Origin: Klenkia taihuensis
GTDB lineage: Bacteria; Actinomycetota; Actinomycetes; Mycobacteriales; Geodermatophilaceae
Reading direction: 5' to 3'
Length of the DNA stretch: 64,000 nucleotides
NCBI RefSeq assembly: GCF_900112525.1
Contig: NZ_FOMD01000003.1
Location: forward strand, 186,001 to 250,000
Part shown: one piece after another, positions 1 through 8,414 of the stretch
Position numbering within the stretch: the first letter of the stretch is position 1
Layout of the letters: the number at the start of each line of letters is the position of its first letter
The notes under the pieces: model-generated
What the model was told of the DNA's origin: nothing
Database searches by the model: none
Seen by the model: only the letters and a program-made list of their open reading frames with translations
Position numbers and translations under genes: made by a program

Positions 1-18
1 TGCCGGTAGAAGGCCATG

Positions 19-1584
19 TCAGATCCGCTCCAGGGACGGGGTGGTGATGCGGGCGAGGGCGGACGGGAGGTCGGCCGGGTCGGTGAGGACGGCGGCCACG
101 TGCGCGTCGGGCCGCAGCACCCAGATCTCGTCGGCGCAGGCCCCGAGCGCCCCGGCCAGCAGGCCGGAGGGGTCCAGGTCGTCGATCCGGTGCACCGCCA
201 CCGGGCCGGCGGCGTCCGGGGCGGGGACGTCGGGGGCCTCGGCGGCCAGCAGCACGGTCAGGCCCTCCCGGGCCAGGGACCGCAGCCGCGTCAGGTCCGG
301 CCGAGCGGCCACGACCACGGGGACGTCGGGGGCCAGCACCCCGGGCGCGGGCTCGGGGACGTCGCCGCGGGCGGGTCGCCCGGCGGCCGGGCGCCGCGGG
401 TCGGGGGTGGTCAGCGGCGAGCCGGAGTACCAGAACGGCTCGGCCAGCCGGCCGCTGTCGACCTGGGCGCGGGCGGCCGGGTCGGTGGCCGCGCGCTCGA
501 GCACGTCGAGCCGGTGCGCGGCCTCCTCGGGGCTGCCCGGCACCAGGAACCGCATGGTGGCCCCGGTGACGTCGAGGTTCTCCACCGCCGCGGCGTGCCG
601 CTCGGTGGAGTAGGTCTCCAGCAGGTCCTCGCCGGCCCAGCCGCGCCGGACGAAGGCGATCTTCCAGGCCGCGTTCTCGGCGTCCAGCACCCCGGAGTTC
701 AGCCCGCGGGCACCGAAGGGGGAGACCAGGTGGGCGGCGTCGCCGGCGACGAGCACCCGACCGACCCGCATCCGGTCGACCACCCGGGAGTGGAACCGGT
801 AGACCGACTTCCAGACCACCTCGTAGGGCCGGTCGCCGACGACCTGCCGGATCCGGGCGTCCAGGCCCCCCGACGCCTCCTCGGCGGCCAGGTCGAAGTC
901 CGGCGGCACCTGCCAGTCGATGCGGAAGGTGGAGTCCGGGCAGGGGTGGATGAGCACCTGCCGGCCGGGGTTCCACTCGGGGTCGAAGTAGAAACGGCGC
1001 TCGGTCTCCCAGCCGGGCAGCTCGGTGCGGATGTCGCAGATGAGGAACTGGTCGCCGAACGTCCGGCCCTCGAAGGACAGGCCGAGCTCGCGGCGCAGCA
1101 GGTCGGCCCGCGCGCCCCCGCAGACGACGGCGTGGCTGCCGCGGTGCTCGCTGCCGTCGGCGCAGCGCAGGACCACGCCGTCCTCGTCCTGGTCGATGCC
1201 CTCCACCCGGGCGCCCCAGCGGACCTCGACCAGCGGCTGGCCGGCAATCGCCTCGTCCAGCAGCTCCTCGGTGCGGCACTGGCTGACGTTGACGAACGGC
1301 GGGAACGGCGAGCGACCCCGGTCGACGAAACCTGCGGAGAACAGCTCGCGGTCGCGGTGGAAGGTGCGGGCGGTGGTCCAGGTGACCCCGTGCGGGGCGA
1401 CCTGGACGCCGACGGAGTCCCAGACGTCGAGGACGTCGCGCTGCTGGCAGATCGCCTTGGACCCGACCAGGTCGCGCTCGGGCCGGGCGTCGAGCACCAC
1501 CACGGGCAGGCCCCAGCGGGCCAGCAGCAACGCGGTCGTCTGACCGACCGGGCCGCACCCGACGACGAGGACCGGTGCCGTCAT
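19..1584 (-). CDS. FAD-dependent aromatic monooxygenase (MhpA/PheA-type)
   Basis: Predicted class A flavoprotein hydroxylase (521 aa) that would use NAD(P)H and O2 to hydroxylate an aromatic or polyketide-like substrate in the cytosol. The N-terminus has the FAD-binding GxGxxG run (VGCGPVGQTTALLLARWG), and the second FAD motif GDAAHLVSPFGARGLNSG lies near residue 300. The C-terminal ~130 residues look like the thioredoxin-like tail of this family. I chose the ATG at 1584 because it forms an ATGA overlap with the stop of the upstream metallo-hydrolase gene and puts the FAD motif at residue 5; an open frame continues 27 codons further upstream but lies inside the neighbour. Co-transcribed with that hydrolase. 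Substrate unknown. Confidence 0.85.
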   Translation of the reverse strand: MTAPVLVVGCGPVGQTTALLLARWGLPVVVLDARPERDLVGSKAICQQRDVLDVWDSVGVQVAPHGVTWTTARTFHRDRELFSAGFVDRGRSPFPPFVNVSQCRTEELLDEAIAGQPLVEVRWGARVEGIDQDEDGVVLRCADGSEHRGSHAVVCGGARADLLRRELGLSFEGRTFGDQFLICDIRTELPGWETERRFYFDPEWNPGRQVLIHPCPDSTFRIDWQVPPDFDLAAEEASGGLDARIRQVVGDRPYEVVWKSVYRFHSRVVDRMRVGRVLVAGDAAHLVSPFGARGLNSGVLDAENAAWKIAFVRRGWAGEDLLETYSTERHAAAVENLDVTGATMRFLVPGSPEEAAHRLDVLERAATDPAARAQVDSGRLAEPFWYSGSPLTTPDPRRPAAGRPARGDVPEPAPGVLAPDVPVVVAARPDLTRLRSLAREGLTVLLAAEAPDVPAPDAAGPVAVHRIDDLDPSGLLAGALGACADEIWVLRPDAHVAAVLTDPADLPSALARITTPSLERI

Positions 1585-2540
1585 GACTGCAGCTGGTCCC
1601 ACACCTGGCGGTCGCGCTCGGCGGTCCAGATGACGGGGCGCTCGATGCCCGAGAACTCGTCCCACAGCCGGGAGACGTCGAAGGGCAGGCAGTGCTCGAA
1701 GATCGGCCAGTGCCCGAACTTCGGGGCCAGCGCGGCGTGCGTGGCGTCGAAGGCGTCCTTCAGCGTGCCGCCGGAGCGGTGCGCGGTGCCGACCGTGTCG
1801 TGCATCGTGGTGAGGAAGGCGCGGGTCTGCTCGACGGCGGCGTCGACCTCGTCGCGGCCGCGGGCGATGGCGCCGCGGCCGCCGATCAGCTGCTGGGCGC
1901 CGAAGGCCTTGACCCGGTCCAGGGTGCCGGCGGCCCAGTCGAAGTGGAACGCGTCGCCGGTGTACAGCGCTGCCTGGCTCTCGACCAGGTCGCCGGCGAA
2001 CAGGATCCCGTGCTTCGGGATCCAGGCCACGACGTCGCCCTCGGTGTGGCCGCGGCCGACGTGCTCGAGCACCAGCTCGCCGCGGTCACCGCCCAGCTCG
2101 ATGGTGAGCATGTCCCGGAAGGTCAGGGTGGGCCAGGTCAGGCCGGGGATGGACTCGGGCTCCTCGAACAGCCGGGGCATCCGGCCGTACTCGCTCTCCC
2201 AGTCCTGCTGGCCGCGCTCGGCGATGAGGCTCTTCGTCTGCTCGGAGCTGACGATGACCTCGGCGTCGAACGCGGAGGCCCCCAGCACCCGGACGGCGTG
2301 GTAGTGGCTGAGCACCAGGTAGCGGACCGGCTTGTCGGTGTGCTCGCGCAGCCGGGAGAGCCAGCGGCGGGCAGCGACCGGGGTGGCCAGCGCCTCGAAG
2401 CAGACCAGGAAGTCCTCTCCCTCGACGGCGCCCAGGTTGGGGTCGCCCTCGGCGGTCAGCGCGTAGACGCCGTCGGCGAGCACCTCCAGCGTCTGCTCCT
2501 TCGCCGCGAGGTCGGCCGACGATGCGAACGGCTTGGCCAC
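1581..2540 (-). CDS. MBL-fold metallo-hydrolase, atypical HxH motif
   Basis: A 319-aa metallo-beta-lactamase-fold protein. The first metal motif reads SHYHAVRVLG (H79, H81), so the Asp and second His of the usual HxHxDH are Val83 and Arg84. The later GHTEGD and FAGDLVES segments supply the second His and the bridging Asp. It therefore probably binds one metal or has changed chemistry. It is the first gene of a two-gene unit with the flavin monooxygenase (4-bp overlap) and has a good ribosome site (gggagg) 6 nt before the ATG. The hydrolase may process the oxygenated product, for example an ester or lactone; this is inference from the pairing. Confidence 0.8.
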   Translation of the reverse strand: MAKPFASSADLAAKEQTLEVLADGVYALTAEGDPNLGAVEGEDFLVCFEALATPVAARRWLSRLREHTDKPVRYLVLSHYHAVRVLGASAFDAEVIVSSEQTKSLIAERGQQDWESEYGRMPRLFEEPESIPGLTWPTLTFRDMLTIELGGDRGELVLEHVGRGHTEGDVVAWIPKHGILFAGDLVESQAALYTGDAFHFDWAAGTLDRVKAFGAQQLIGGRGAIARGRDEVDAAVEQTRAFLTTMHDTVGTAHRSGGTLKDAFDATHAALAPKFGHWPIFEHCLPFDVSRLWDEFSGIERPVIWTAERDRQVWDQLQS

Positions 2541-2560
2541 GGTGCCTCCCTGTTCGTTAT

Positions 2561-2595
2561 GCGAGCAACGTGCTCGCCTGCTGAGCAGGACCGTA
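2561..2595 (-). promoter_or_regulatory. Promoter with two adjoining palindromes for the hydrolase/monooxygenase unit
   Basis: Read on the minus strand, a -10-like TACGGT (2590-2595) is followed by a perfect 13-bp palindrome (2577-2589, arms cctgct/agcagg) and a perfect 17-bp palindrome (2561-2577, arms gcgagca/tgctcgc, 3-nt centre). Both lie between the putative transcription start and the ATG at 2540, so they may be repressor sites or RNA hairpins. The regulator is not obvious in this window. Confidence 0.5.
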
Positions 2596-2622
2596 GCGGG
2601 TGCGTGACCCGGGCCACAACCC

Positions 2623-3093
2623 TCAGCCGGCGCGCTCCCGCAGCAGCGGCGCGACCCGCAGCGGCACCACGTCGGCCAGCGCGATCGACGTGCTCGCCCG
2701 CTGCACGCCGGGCGCGGCCAGCACCAGCTCGGTGATCCGGTACAGGTCCGCGGTGTCCACGGCGACCACCCGGGCCAGCAGGTCGGCGTCGCCGGTGGTG
2801 GCCAGCACCTCCACCACCTCGGGGATCGCGGCCAGTGCCGCGGCCGTGTCGGCGGGGGACTCCCGCTGGCTCACCGACAGCGTCATGAAGGCCAGCAGGT
2901 TCCGGCCGAGCGCTCCTGCGTCGACCCGGCGGCTGTGCGCCTGCAGCGCGCCGTCGTCCTCCAGCCGGCGCAGCCGGGCGTGCACGGTGTTGCGGGCCAG
3001 GCCGAGCCGGGTGGCCAGCGCCATCGTCGAGGACTGCGGGTCCTCGTCGAGGGCGAGCAGGATGCGGGCGTCGGTCGCGTCGATGGTGGGCAT
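2623..3093 (-). CDS. Lrp/AsnC-family transcriptional regulator
   Basis: A 156-aa feast/famine regulator. It has an N-terminal winged helix-turn-helix (IDATDARILLALDEDPQSST, then LATRLGLARNTVHARLRRLE) and a C-terminal RAM/AsnC ligand-binding domain (around residues 70-150, GDADLLARVVAVDTADL). Length matches the family. The start at 3093 places the conserved D-x-x-D-x-x-I segment at the usual position. It is divergent from the 2-oxoacid decarboxylase, with two palindromes in the 102-bp gap. That arrangement suggests it responds to an amino acid and controls the decarboxylase, and perhaps the permease downstream. Confidence 0.9.
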   Translation of the reverse strand: MPTIDATDARILLALDEDPQSSTMALATRLGLARNTVHARLRRLEDDGALQAHSRRVDAGALGRNLLAFMTLSVSQRESPADTAAALAAIPEVVEVLATTGDADLLARVVAVDTADLYRITELVLAAPGVQRASTSIALADVVPLRVAPLLRERAG

Positions 3094-3146
3094 GCTGCGC
3101 AGCGCTCCGGTCCAGTCGGCAGACCCGCTGGGCACATCGCTCAGCG

Positions 3147-3188
3147 TTGCGCGCAATGGTTGCGCACATGTGCGGTGCCGTCCACCGT
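3147..3188. promoter_or_regulatory. Divergent operator/promoter region (Lrp-type regulator and decarboxylase)
   Basis: Two perfect palindromes sit between the divergent genes: ttgcgcgcaa at 3147-3156 and cgcacatgtgcg at 3163-3174. A CACCGT hexamer (3183-3188) lies 7 nt before the decarboxylase ATG and would be a -10 for a leaderless transcript, which puts the palindromes over and just upstream of the -35 position. They are likely binding sites for the Lrp-type protein. Confidence 0.5.
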
Positions 3189-3195
3189 GGACGGC

Positions 3196-4905
3196 ATGAC
3201 CGCCCTGGACGAGCGACCCACCACCGACGGCTCCGTCTACGCCGACCCGGCCACCACCACGGTGACCGTCGCCGCCTACCTCGGCACCCGGTTGCAGCAG
3301 CTGGGCGTCGGCCACCTGTTCGGCGTCCCGGGCGACTTCAACCTCGACCTGCTCGACGGCCTCGCGGTGGACGGCCCCACCTGGGTCGGTTCCCCCAACG
3401 AGCTGGGCGCGGGCTACGCCGCCGACGCCTACGCCCGCTCCCGCGGCCTGGGCGTCGTCGTCACCACCTACGGCGTCGGCGAGCTCTCGGTCATCAACGC
3501 CCTCGCCGGCGCCTACGCCGAGGACGTGCCGCTCGTGCAGGTCGTCGGTGCGCCCCGCCGGGCCGCCGTCGAGGCCGGCGCGCTGGTGCACCACACGCTG
3601 GCCGACGGCGACTTCGGGCACTTCTCCCGCGCCGCCGCCGAGGTCACCGTCGCCGCGGAGACGCTGACCGCCGAGCGCGCCGCCGAGCAGATCGACACCG
3701 TGCTGCTGGCCGCGGTCACCGCCCGCAAGCCCGGCTACCTCGCCGTCCCGCAGGACCTCGCGCTGGCCCGGGTCGACGCCGCCCCGCTGGCGCAGCGCCT
3801 GGTCGCCCGCTCCGACGACGCCGCCCTGGCCGCGTTCGAGGCCGGGCTCGCCGAGCAGCTGGCCGGCGCCGAGCGCCCGGTGCTGCTCGTCGGCCAGCTG
3901 GTGCCCCGGTTCGGCCTGGGCCGCGAGCTCGCCGACCTCGCCGCCCGGCACGGCGTCGCGGTGGTCACCCAGCTGTCCGCCCGCGGTGTGCTCGAGCCCG
4001 GCCACCCGTCGCTGGCCGGGTCCTACGCCGGTTCCATGCTCGACCCGGGCGCCCGCGCGGTCGTCGACGAGGCCGACGTCGTGGTGCACGTCGGCACCGT
4101 GCTGACCACTGAGCTGACCGGCTTCGGCTCGCACCGCCGCCCCGGCGTCGACACCCCGTTCCTGGCCGCCGACCGCGCCGGGTTCGGCGCCGAGGAGACC
4201 GGCCGGGTGCTGCTGCCCGACGCCCTCGCCGCGCTGGACCGTGCGCTCGCCGGCCGGGTCGGGCCCCGGTTCGCCGCCGCAGCGCAGGAGGCCCCCGCCG
4301 TCCCCGCCGCGGGCGGCCCGCTGACCCAGGCCCAGCTCTGGCACGTGCTGGGTGGTGCGCTGCCGTCGGGCACCGCGCTGCTGGCCGACACCGGCACCGC
4401 CTACTGGGGCGCGCTGGGCATGCCGCTGCCCGCCGACACCGTGTTCGGGGGCCAGCCGATCTGGAGCTCCATCGGCTACGCGCTGCCCGCCGTCCTCGGC
4501 CAGGGCCTGGCCGACCGCGACCGCCGGCCCGTGCTGGTCATCGGGGACGGCGCGGCGCAGATGACCGTGCAGGAGCTGTCCACGATCGCCGCCGCCGGGC
4601 TCACCCCCGTCGTCCTGCTGCTGGACAACGCCGGCTACACCATCGAGCGCGCGCTGCAGTCGCCGCGCGCGGCCTACAACGACGTCGCCGCCTGGGACTG
4701 GGGCATGCTCGTCGCCGGCTTCACCGGCGGCCGGGCCGCCTACGCCGAGGCGACCACCGACGCCGCGCTGGCCGGGGCGCTGGCCGACGCGTTCGCCGAC
4801 ACCGGGCGGGTGCACGTCGTCCGGGCGGTCCTGGACGCCGACGACACCCCGCCGCTGATCGACACGCTCGCCGCGCTGGCGACCGCCGCGAAGTCGGCCG
4901 TGTAA
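3196..4905 (+). CDS. Thiamine diphosphate-dependent 2-oxoacid decarboxylase (PDC/IPDC family)
   Basis: A 569-aa enzyme predicted to decarboxylate a 2-oxoacid (pyruvate, indolepyruvate, phenylpyruvate or branched-chain) to an aldehyde. The catalytic Glu is E69 in PNELGAGYAADAYARS, and the His pair is H132-H133 in VHHTLADGDF. The diphosphate/Mg motif is GDGAAQMTVQE (from residue 450) followed by NAGYTIE, whose Glu is about residue 484. These are features of decarboxylases, not acetolactate synthases. Its regulator is divergent and an amino-acid permease follows, which suggests amino-acid catabolism by transamination then decarboxylation (Ehrlich-like or indole-acetate-like). Which 2-oxoacid is used cannot be told from the sequence. 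Confidence 0.88.
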   Translation: MTALDERPTTDGSVYADPATTTVTVAAYLGTRLQQLGVGHLFGVPGDFNLDLLDGLAVDGPTWVGSPNELGAGYAADAYARSRGLGVVVTTYGVGELSVINALAGAYAEDVPLVQVVGAPRRAAVEAGALVHHTLADGDFGHFSRAAAEVTVAAETLTAERAAEQIDTVLLAAVTARKPGYLAVPQDLALARVDAAPLAQRLVARSDDAALAAFEAGLAEQLAGAERPVLLVGQLVPRFGLGRELADLAARHGVAVVTQLSARGVLEPGHPSLAGSYAGSMLDPGARAVVDEADVVVHVGTVLTTELTGFGSHRRPGVDTPFLAADRAGFGAEETGRVLLPDALAALDRALAGRVGPRFAAAAQEAPAVPAAGGPLTQAQLWHVLGGALPSGTALLADTGTAYWGALGMPLPADTVFGGQPIWSSIGYALPAVLGQGLADRDRRPVLVIGDGAAQMTVQELSTIAAAGLTPVVLLLDNAGYTIERALQSPRAAYNDVAAWDWGMLVAGFTGGRAAYAEATTDAALAGALADAFADTGRVHVVRAVLDADDTPPLIDTLAALATAAKSAV

Positions 4906-5000
4906 CGACTGCGCGGCGGACGGCGCCCCCTCTTCCGCCGGGGCCGCTCCGGCCGCACACTCCCGTTGCCTGGTGCAACGTCCTGCGAGGAGTGTGGCGA

Positions 5001-6530
5001 GTGGCCGATCCGGTGGAGTCGAAGGGCGGCCTGCGCCGTTCGCTGTCGGTCTGGCAGGCGATCGGCCTGTCCGTGGCGCTCATGGCGCCGTCGATGGCGG
5101 CCAACATCAACCCGCAGGGGACGGCGGGGACCGTCGGCCGCGCCGTCCCGCTGGCGTTCCTGCTCGCCGCGGTGGGCGTGCTGCTCGTCGCCTACGGGTT
5201 CGTCCGGCTCTGCCAGCACTTCCAGCACGCCGGCTCGGTCTACGCCTTCGTCGGGGCCACCCTCGGCCCGCGCGCCGGCCTGTTCTCCGGCTTCGGGCTG
5301 CTGGGCACCTACTGCTTCTACGGCGTGGTCACCTCCTCGGCGACCGGCATCTTCGGGACGGCGTTCCTGCAGCAGGTCGGCATCTGGCCGAACCCGCCGA
5401 CGTGGGGCCCGTTCGTGCTGGTCGCGGTCGCGCTGGTGGCCGCCTACCTGCTGACCGTGGTGCCGGCCAAGCGCGGCACCAGCGTGCTGCTCACCGTCGA
5501 GGGCGTCACCGTGGCGCTGATCCTGGTGATCGTCGCGGTCGTCCTGGTCCGGCTGCTCGGCGGTTCCACCCCTGACTCGGGCACGTTCGCGGGCGGGTCG
5601 TTCACCCTCGACGTCTTCACCGTCGCGCCGGGCACCGACGCCTCGGCGGTGTTCCTGGGCGTGGTGTTCGGCTTCCTGTCCTTCGCCGGGTTCGAGGCCG
5701 CCGCGACCCTGGGGGAGGAGGCCCGCAACCCGCGCCGGGACATCCCCCGCGCGATCCTGGGGACGGCGGTCTTCGGCGGCGTCTACTTCGTCGTCGTCAC
5801 CGCGGTGGAGATGATGGCCTTCGGCACCGACGACGCCGGGGTGGCCGCGTTCACCTCGTCGTCCTCGTTGCTCGGTGACATCGGCACCGCCTACATCGGG
5901 TCCTGGATCGGCGAGGCGATCACCCTCGGGGCGGCGATCAGCGCCTTCGGCTGCTGCCTGGCCTGCGTGGTCGGGGCCTCGCGGCTGGTGTTCGCCTTCG
6001 CCCGGGACACCGCTCCCGCCGAGCGCTCGGCCGCGGGCCTGGCCGCGGTGAACCGCGAGGGCGTGCCGGCCCGGGCCGCGCTGGCCTCCACGGTCGTGAT
6101 GGCCGCGATCGTGCTGGTGTGCGCGCTGTTCTTCGGGGCGCAGGCCGAGGACACGTTCCTGTGGTCGGGGACCATCGGCACGCTGATCCTGCTGGTCACC
6201 TACGTGCTCACCACGGTGGGCGCGATCCGGCTGGTGTTCGTGCAGAAGAGGCTGCCCGGGGTGCCGATGTGGCAGGTCGTCATCCCGGTCGCCGCCCTGG
6301 TGGTGCTGGGCTACACGATCGTCCGCAACGTCTTCCCCTACCCGGCCTACGCCGACGGGGCGCCGTTCTGGTTCCCGGTGGTGGCCGGCGTGTGGCTGCT
6401 GGCCGGGCTGGTTGCCGTGCTCGCCGCTCCGGCACTGGCCCGCCGGGCCGGGCAGGCGCTGATGGCGGCGGAGCTGGGCAGCCGTGAGCCCGAGCGCACC
6501 GGACCCGGCGCGGGCAAGGTGGGGGGATGA
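5001..6530 (+). CDS. APC-superfamily amino-acid permease
   Basis: A 509-aa polytopic membrane protein with about 12 predicted membrane segments. The N-terminal segment LRRSLSVWQAIGLSVALMAP is the typical start of an APC transporter (unwound TM1 region), and GFLSFAGFEAAATLGEEARN matches the conserved TM6-loop with the FEG-like motif. I chose the GTG at 5001 because gcgaggag lies 8 nt upstream; a GTG at 4992 is in frame but lies inside that ribosome site. It follows the decarboxylase by 95 bp and overlaps the epoxide hydrolase gene by 4 bp. It probably imports the amino acid that feeds the decarboxylase; substrate is inferred only. Confidence 0.88.
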   Translation: MADPVESKGGLRRSLSVWQAIGLSVALMAPSMAANINPQGTAGTVGRAVPLAFLLAAVGVLLVAYGFVRLCQHFQHAGSVYAFVGATLGPRAGLFSGFGLLGTYCFYGVVTSSATGIFGTAFLQQVGIWPNPPTWGPFVLVAVALVAAYLLTVVPAKRGTSVLLTVEGVTVALILVIVAVVLVRLLGGSTPDSGTFAGGSFTLDVFTVAPGTDASAVFLGVVFGFLSFAGFEAAATLGEEARNPRRDIPRAILGTAVFGGVYFVVVTAVEMMAFGTDDAGVAAFTSSSSLLGDIGTAYIGSWIGEAITLGAAISAFGCCLACVVGASRLVFAFARDTAPAERSAAGLAAVNREGVPARAALASTVVMAAIVLVCALFFGAQAEDTFLWSGTIGTLILLVTYVLTTVGAIRLVFVQKRLPGVPMWQVVIPVAALVVLGYTIVRNVFPYPAYADGAPFWFPVVAGVWLLAGLVAVLAAPALARRAGQALMAAELGSREPERTGPGAGKVGG

Positions 6531-7627
6531 CCGACAGCGCCGTCGTCCCGTACCGCGTCGAGGTGCCGCAGGCCGACGTCGACGACCTGCGCGACCGGCT
6601 GGCCCGCACCCGCTGGGCGCCCGAGCAGGACCTCGACGGCGAGCGGGGGATCGAGCCCGACCTGGTGCGCCGGCTGGCGCAGCGGTGGGGCGGGGAGTGG
6701 GACTGGCGCGTGCACGAGGCCGCGCTCAACCGCTTCGACCAGGTGACGACGACGATCGACGGCACCCGGGTGCACGCCCTGCACGTCCGCTCGACCCGGG
6801 ACGACGCCCCGGTGCTGGTGCTGCTGCACGGCTGGCCCGGGTCGGTCGTGGAGTTCCAGCAGGTGGTGGAGCCGCTGGCCGAGACCATGCACGTCGTCGT
6901 GCCGTCGCTGCCCGGCTACGGCTTCTCCGGCCCCACCCCGGACGGCGGCTGGACGTCGCAGCGGATGGCCCGGGCGGTGGCCGAGCTGCTCGCCCGGCTC
7001 GGGTACGACCGCTACGTCGTGCACGGGGGCGACTGGGGCTCCCGGGTGGCGCGCGACCTCGCCGTCGCCGACCCCGACCACGTGGCCGGCATCCACGTGA
7101 CGATGACGAACGGCCTGGATCCCGCCGACGGCGCCGACGAGCGGGCCGCGGTGCGGGCGAAGCGGTACGCCGAGGAGCTGGGCGGCTACTTCAAGACCCA
7201 GGCCACCAAGCCGATGTCGCTGGCGTACGGGCTCACCGACTCACCCGTGGGCCAGCTGGCCTGGATCGCCGAGCGGTTCCGCGACTGGACCGACCCGGCG
7301 TCGGACGTCCTCGGCCCGGCGACGATGGACCTGGTGCTGGCCAACACCGCCGTGTACTGGTTCACCCGCACGGCCGGGTCGTCGTCCCAGCTGTACTGGG
7401 AGCGGCGCGCGCACCCGGACGACGAGTGGTCGCGCACGGTGCCGACCGGGGTGTGCGTGCTGCCGCACGACCTGCGGCTGCCCGTGCGCTCGGCCGTCGA
7501 GCCGGCGGTGGACCTGGTGTCCTGGACCGAGCTGCCCCGCGGCGGCCACTTCCCGGGCATCGAGGTGCCCGACCTGCTGGTCGACGAGCTCCGCCGCTTC
7601 GTCCACGAGGACCTCCGGGCGCGCTGA
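6527..7627 (+). CDS. Epoxide hydrolase (EHN domain plus alpha/beta hydrolase)
   Basis: A 366-aa enzyme with the microsomal-type epoxide-hydrolase N-terminal domain (residues 1-85, PYRVEVPQADVDDLRDRLAR) followed by an alpha/beta-hydrolase fold. Visible active-site parts are the oxyanion HGWPG at 101-105, the nucleophile Asp169 in HGGDWGS, and the catalytic His near 341 in GGHFPG. It starts in an ATGA overlap with the permease stop, so translation is coupled. It would open an epoxide to a diol in the cytosol. Its physiological substrate, and its link with the amino-acid genes upstream, are unknown. Confidence 0.88.
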   Translation: MTDSAVVPYRVEVPQADVDDLRDRLARTRWAPEQDLDGERGIEPDLVRRLAQRWGGEWDWRVHEAALNRFDQVTTTIDGTRVHALHVRSTRDDAPVLVLLHGWPGSVVEFQQVVEPLAETMHVVVPSLPGYGFSGPTPDGGWTSQRMARAVAELLARLGYDRYVVHGGDWGSRVARDLAVADPDHVAGIHVTMTNGLDPADGADERAAVRAKRYAEELGGYFKTQATKPMSLAYGLTDSPVGQLAWIAERFRDWTDPASDVLGPATMDLVLANTAVYWFTRTAGSSSQLYWERRAHPDDEWSRTVPTGVCVLPHDLRLPVRSAVEPAVDLVSWTELPRGGHFPGIEVPDLLVDELRRFVHEDLRAR

Positions 7628-7636
7628 CCCGCCGCC

Positions 7637-7691
7637 GAGTGGCACCGCAGCGGGCGTCGCGGGCACCAGCACGCCCGCTCCCGTGCCACTC
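7637..7691. repeat. Nested inverted repeat (hairpin 1) after the epoxide hydrolase gene
   Basis: Outer arms gagtggcac (7637-7645) and gtgccactc (7683-7691) enclose inner arms agcgggcgt (7649-7657) and acgcccgct (7671-7679). Both pairs are perfectly complementary. It lies 10 nt after the epoxide hydrolase stop and could act as a terminator, though no T-run follows; it may be one unit of a dispersed intergenic repeat family. Confidence 0.7.
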
Positions 7692-7695
7692 CGCA

Positions 7696-7754
7696 TCGAG
7701 TGACAGCTCAGCGCGGGTGCAGCGCTCCACGACCAACCCTCAGCTGTCACTCGA
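7696..7754. repeat. Inverted repeat (hairpin 2) with 13-bp perfect arms
   Basis: Arms tcgagtgacagct (7696-7708) and agctgtcactcga (7742-7754) are perfect complements around a 33-nt loop. It starts 4 nt after hairpin 1. Its right arm encodes the last residues and stop codon of the leftward gene ending at 7740. The shared gagtg start of both hairpins suggests related repeat units. Confidence 0.7.
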
Positions 7755-8414
7755 CGCAATGACCTCCGCATGGCCGCGGCGCAGGCTGCCCACGTCCGCG
7801 ACGTCGTGCGCGGCGCGGGAATCGCAGACCCACCGACCCGCGCAGACGGTGAGCGGGGCAGCGTGTGCCCGGCAGCGGAGCGCCATCCCGTGGTCCGCCA
7901 ACGCATCCACCACCCGGTCGCCCACGTGCTGGAGGGCCTCGTCGACGAACTCCTGCTGCACCTCCTCGGCACCGATCCCCGGAGGTAGGGCTTCCTCGTC
8001 GACTGCGGGGTCCAGCTGCAGCGCGCCGGACCCGTAGGGAGAGGTGAGAAGCCAGCCGTCGGGTCGGGCCCGCTCCAGGGACCACCGGCGGCTGGTGACC
8101 CGGCGCAGGTCGTCCCGCACCGCCCGGACCGCGGCCTCCGTCAGTGCCCAGCTGCGGGCCAGGGGCGGGAGGGGGTGCGGATCGGCACGGGGGTCGAGCC
8201 GGGCCAGCAGCCAGACGATGCGGTCCGCCTCGGAGCGCCGGTTCTCCGGCCGTCGGCACCACCGGTCGTGCTCTCGACGGACGACCCGGGGGAGGGTGAC
8301 GTCAGGGCAGGGCCAGCACGGCGTGGGCGAGGCGGAGGTCGGCGGCGCTGGTGGAGGGCAACCCGAAGTGCTCCTCCGCGTGCGACCCCACCCAGGCCGC
8401 GATCTCGCCCGCAC
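7740..8414 (-). CDS. Hypothetical protein, 5' end unresolved
   Basis: I do not recognise this protein. From about 8300 downward the frame has natural composition and codon use (for example WLLTSPYGSGALQLDP and AEEVQQEFVDEALQHVGDRV). Upstream of that it is Pro/Ser/Thr-rich and lies opposite nothing but the overlapping small gene, so the nominal GTG at 8414 is doubtful. No ATG or GTG occurs between 8414 and 8120, where a GTG would give 126 aa. The gene may be 5'-truncated, use a rare start, or be frameshifted. Its last codons lie in the right arm of the 7696-7754 hairpin, so the present C-terminus may come from insertion of that repeat. No domain, signal peptide or membrane segment is evident. 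Confidence 0.45.
   Translation of the reverse strand: MRARSRPGWGRTRRSTSGCPPPAPPTSASPTPCWPCPDVTLPRVVRREHDRWCRRPENRRSEADRIVWLLARLDPRADPHPLPPLARSWALTEAAVRAVRDDLRRVTSRRWSLERARPDGWLLTSPYGSGALQLDPAVDEEALPPGIGAEEVQQEFVDEALQHVGDRVVDALADHGMALRCRAHAAPLTVCAGRWVCDSRAAHDVADVGSLRRGHAEVIASSDS

Noticed and set aside
1585-1665. In-frame extension of the first monooxygenase gene to 1665
   Set aside because: Arg/Pro-rich, inside the neighbouring gene, and it would displace the FAD motif; ATG 1584 with ATGA overlap is better.
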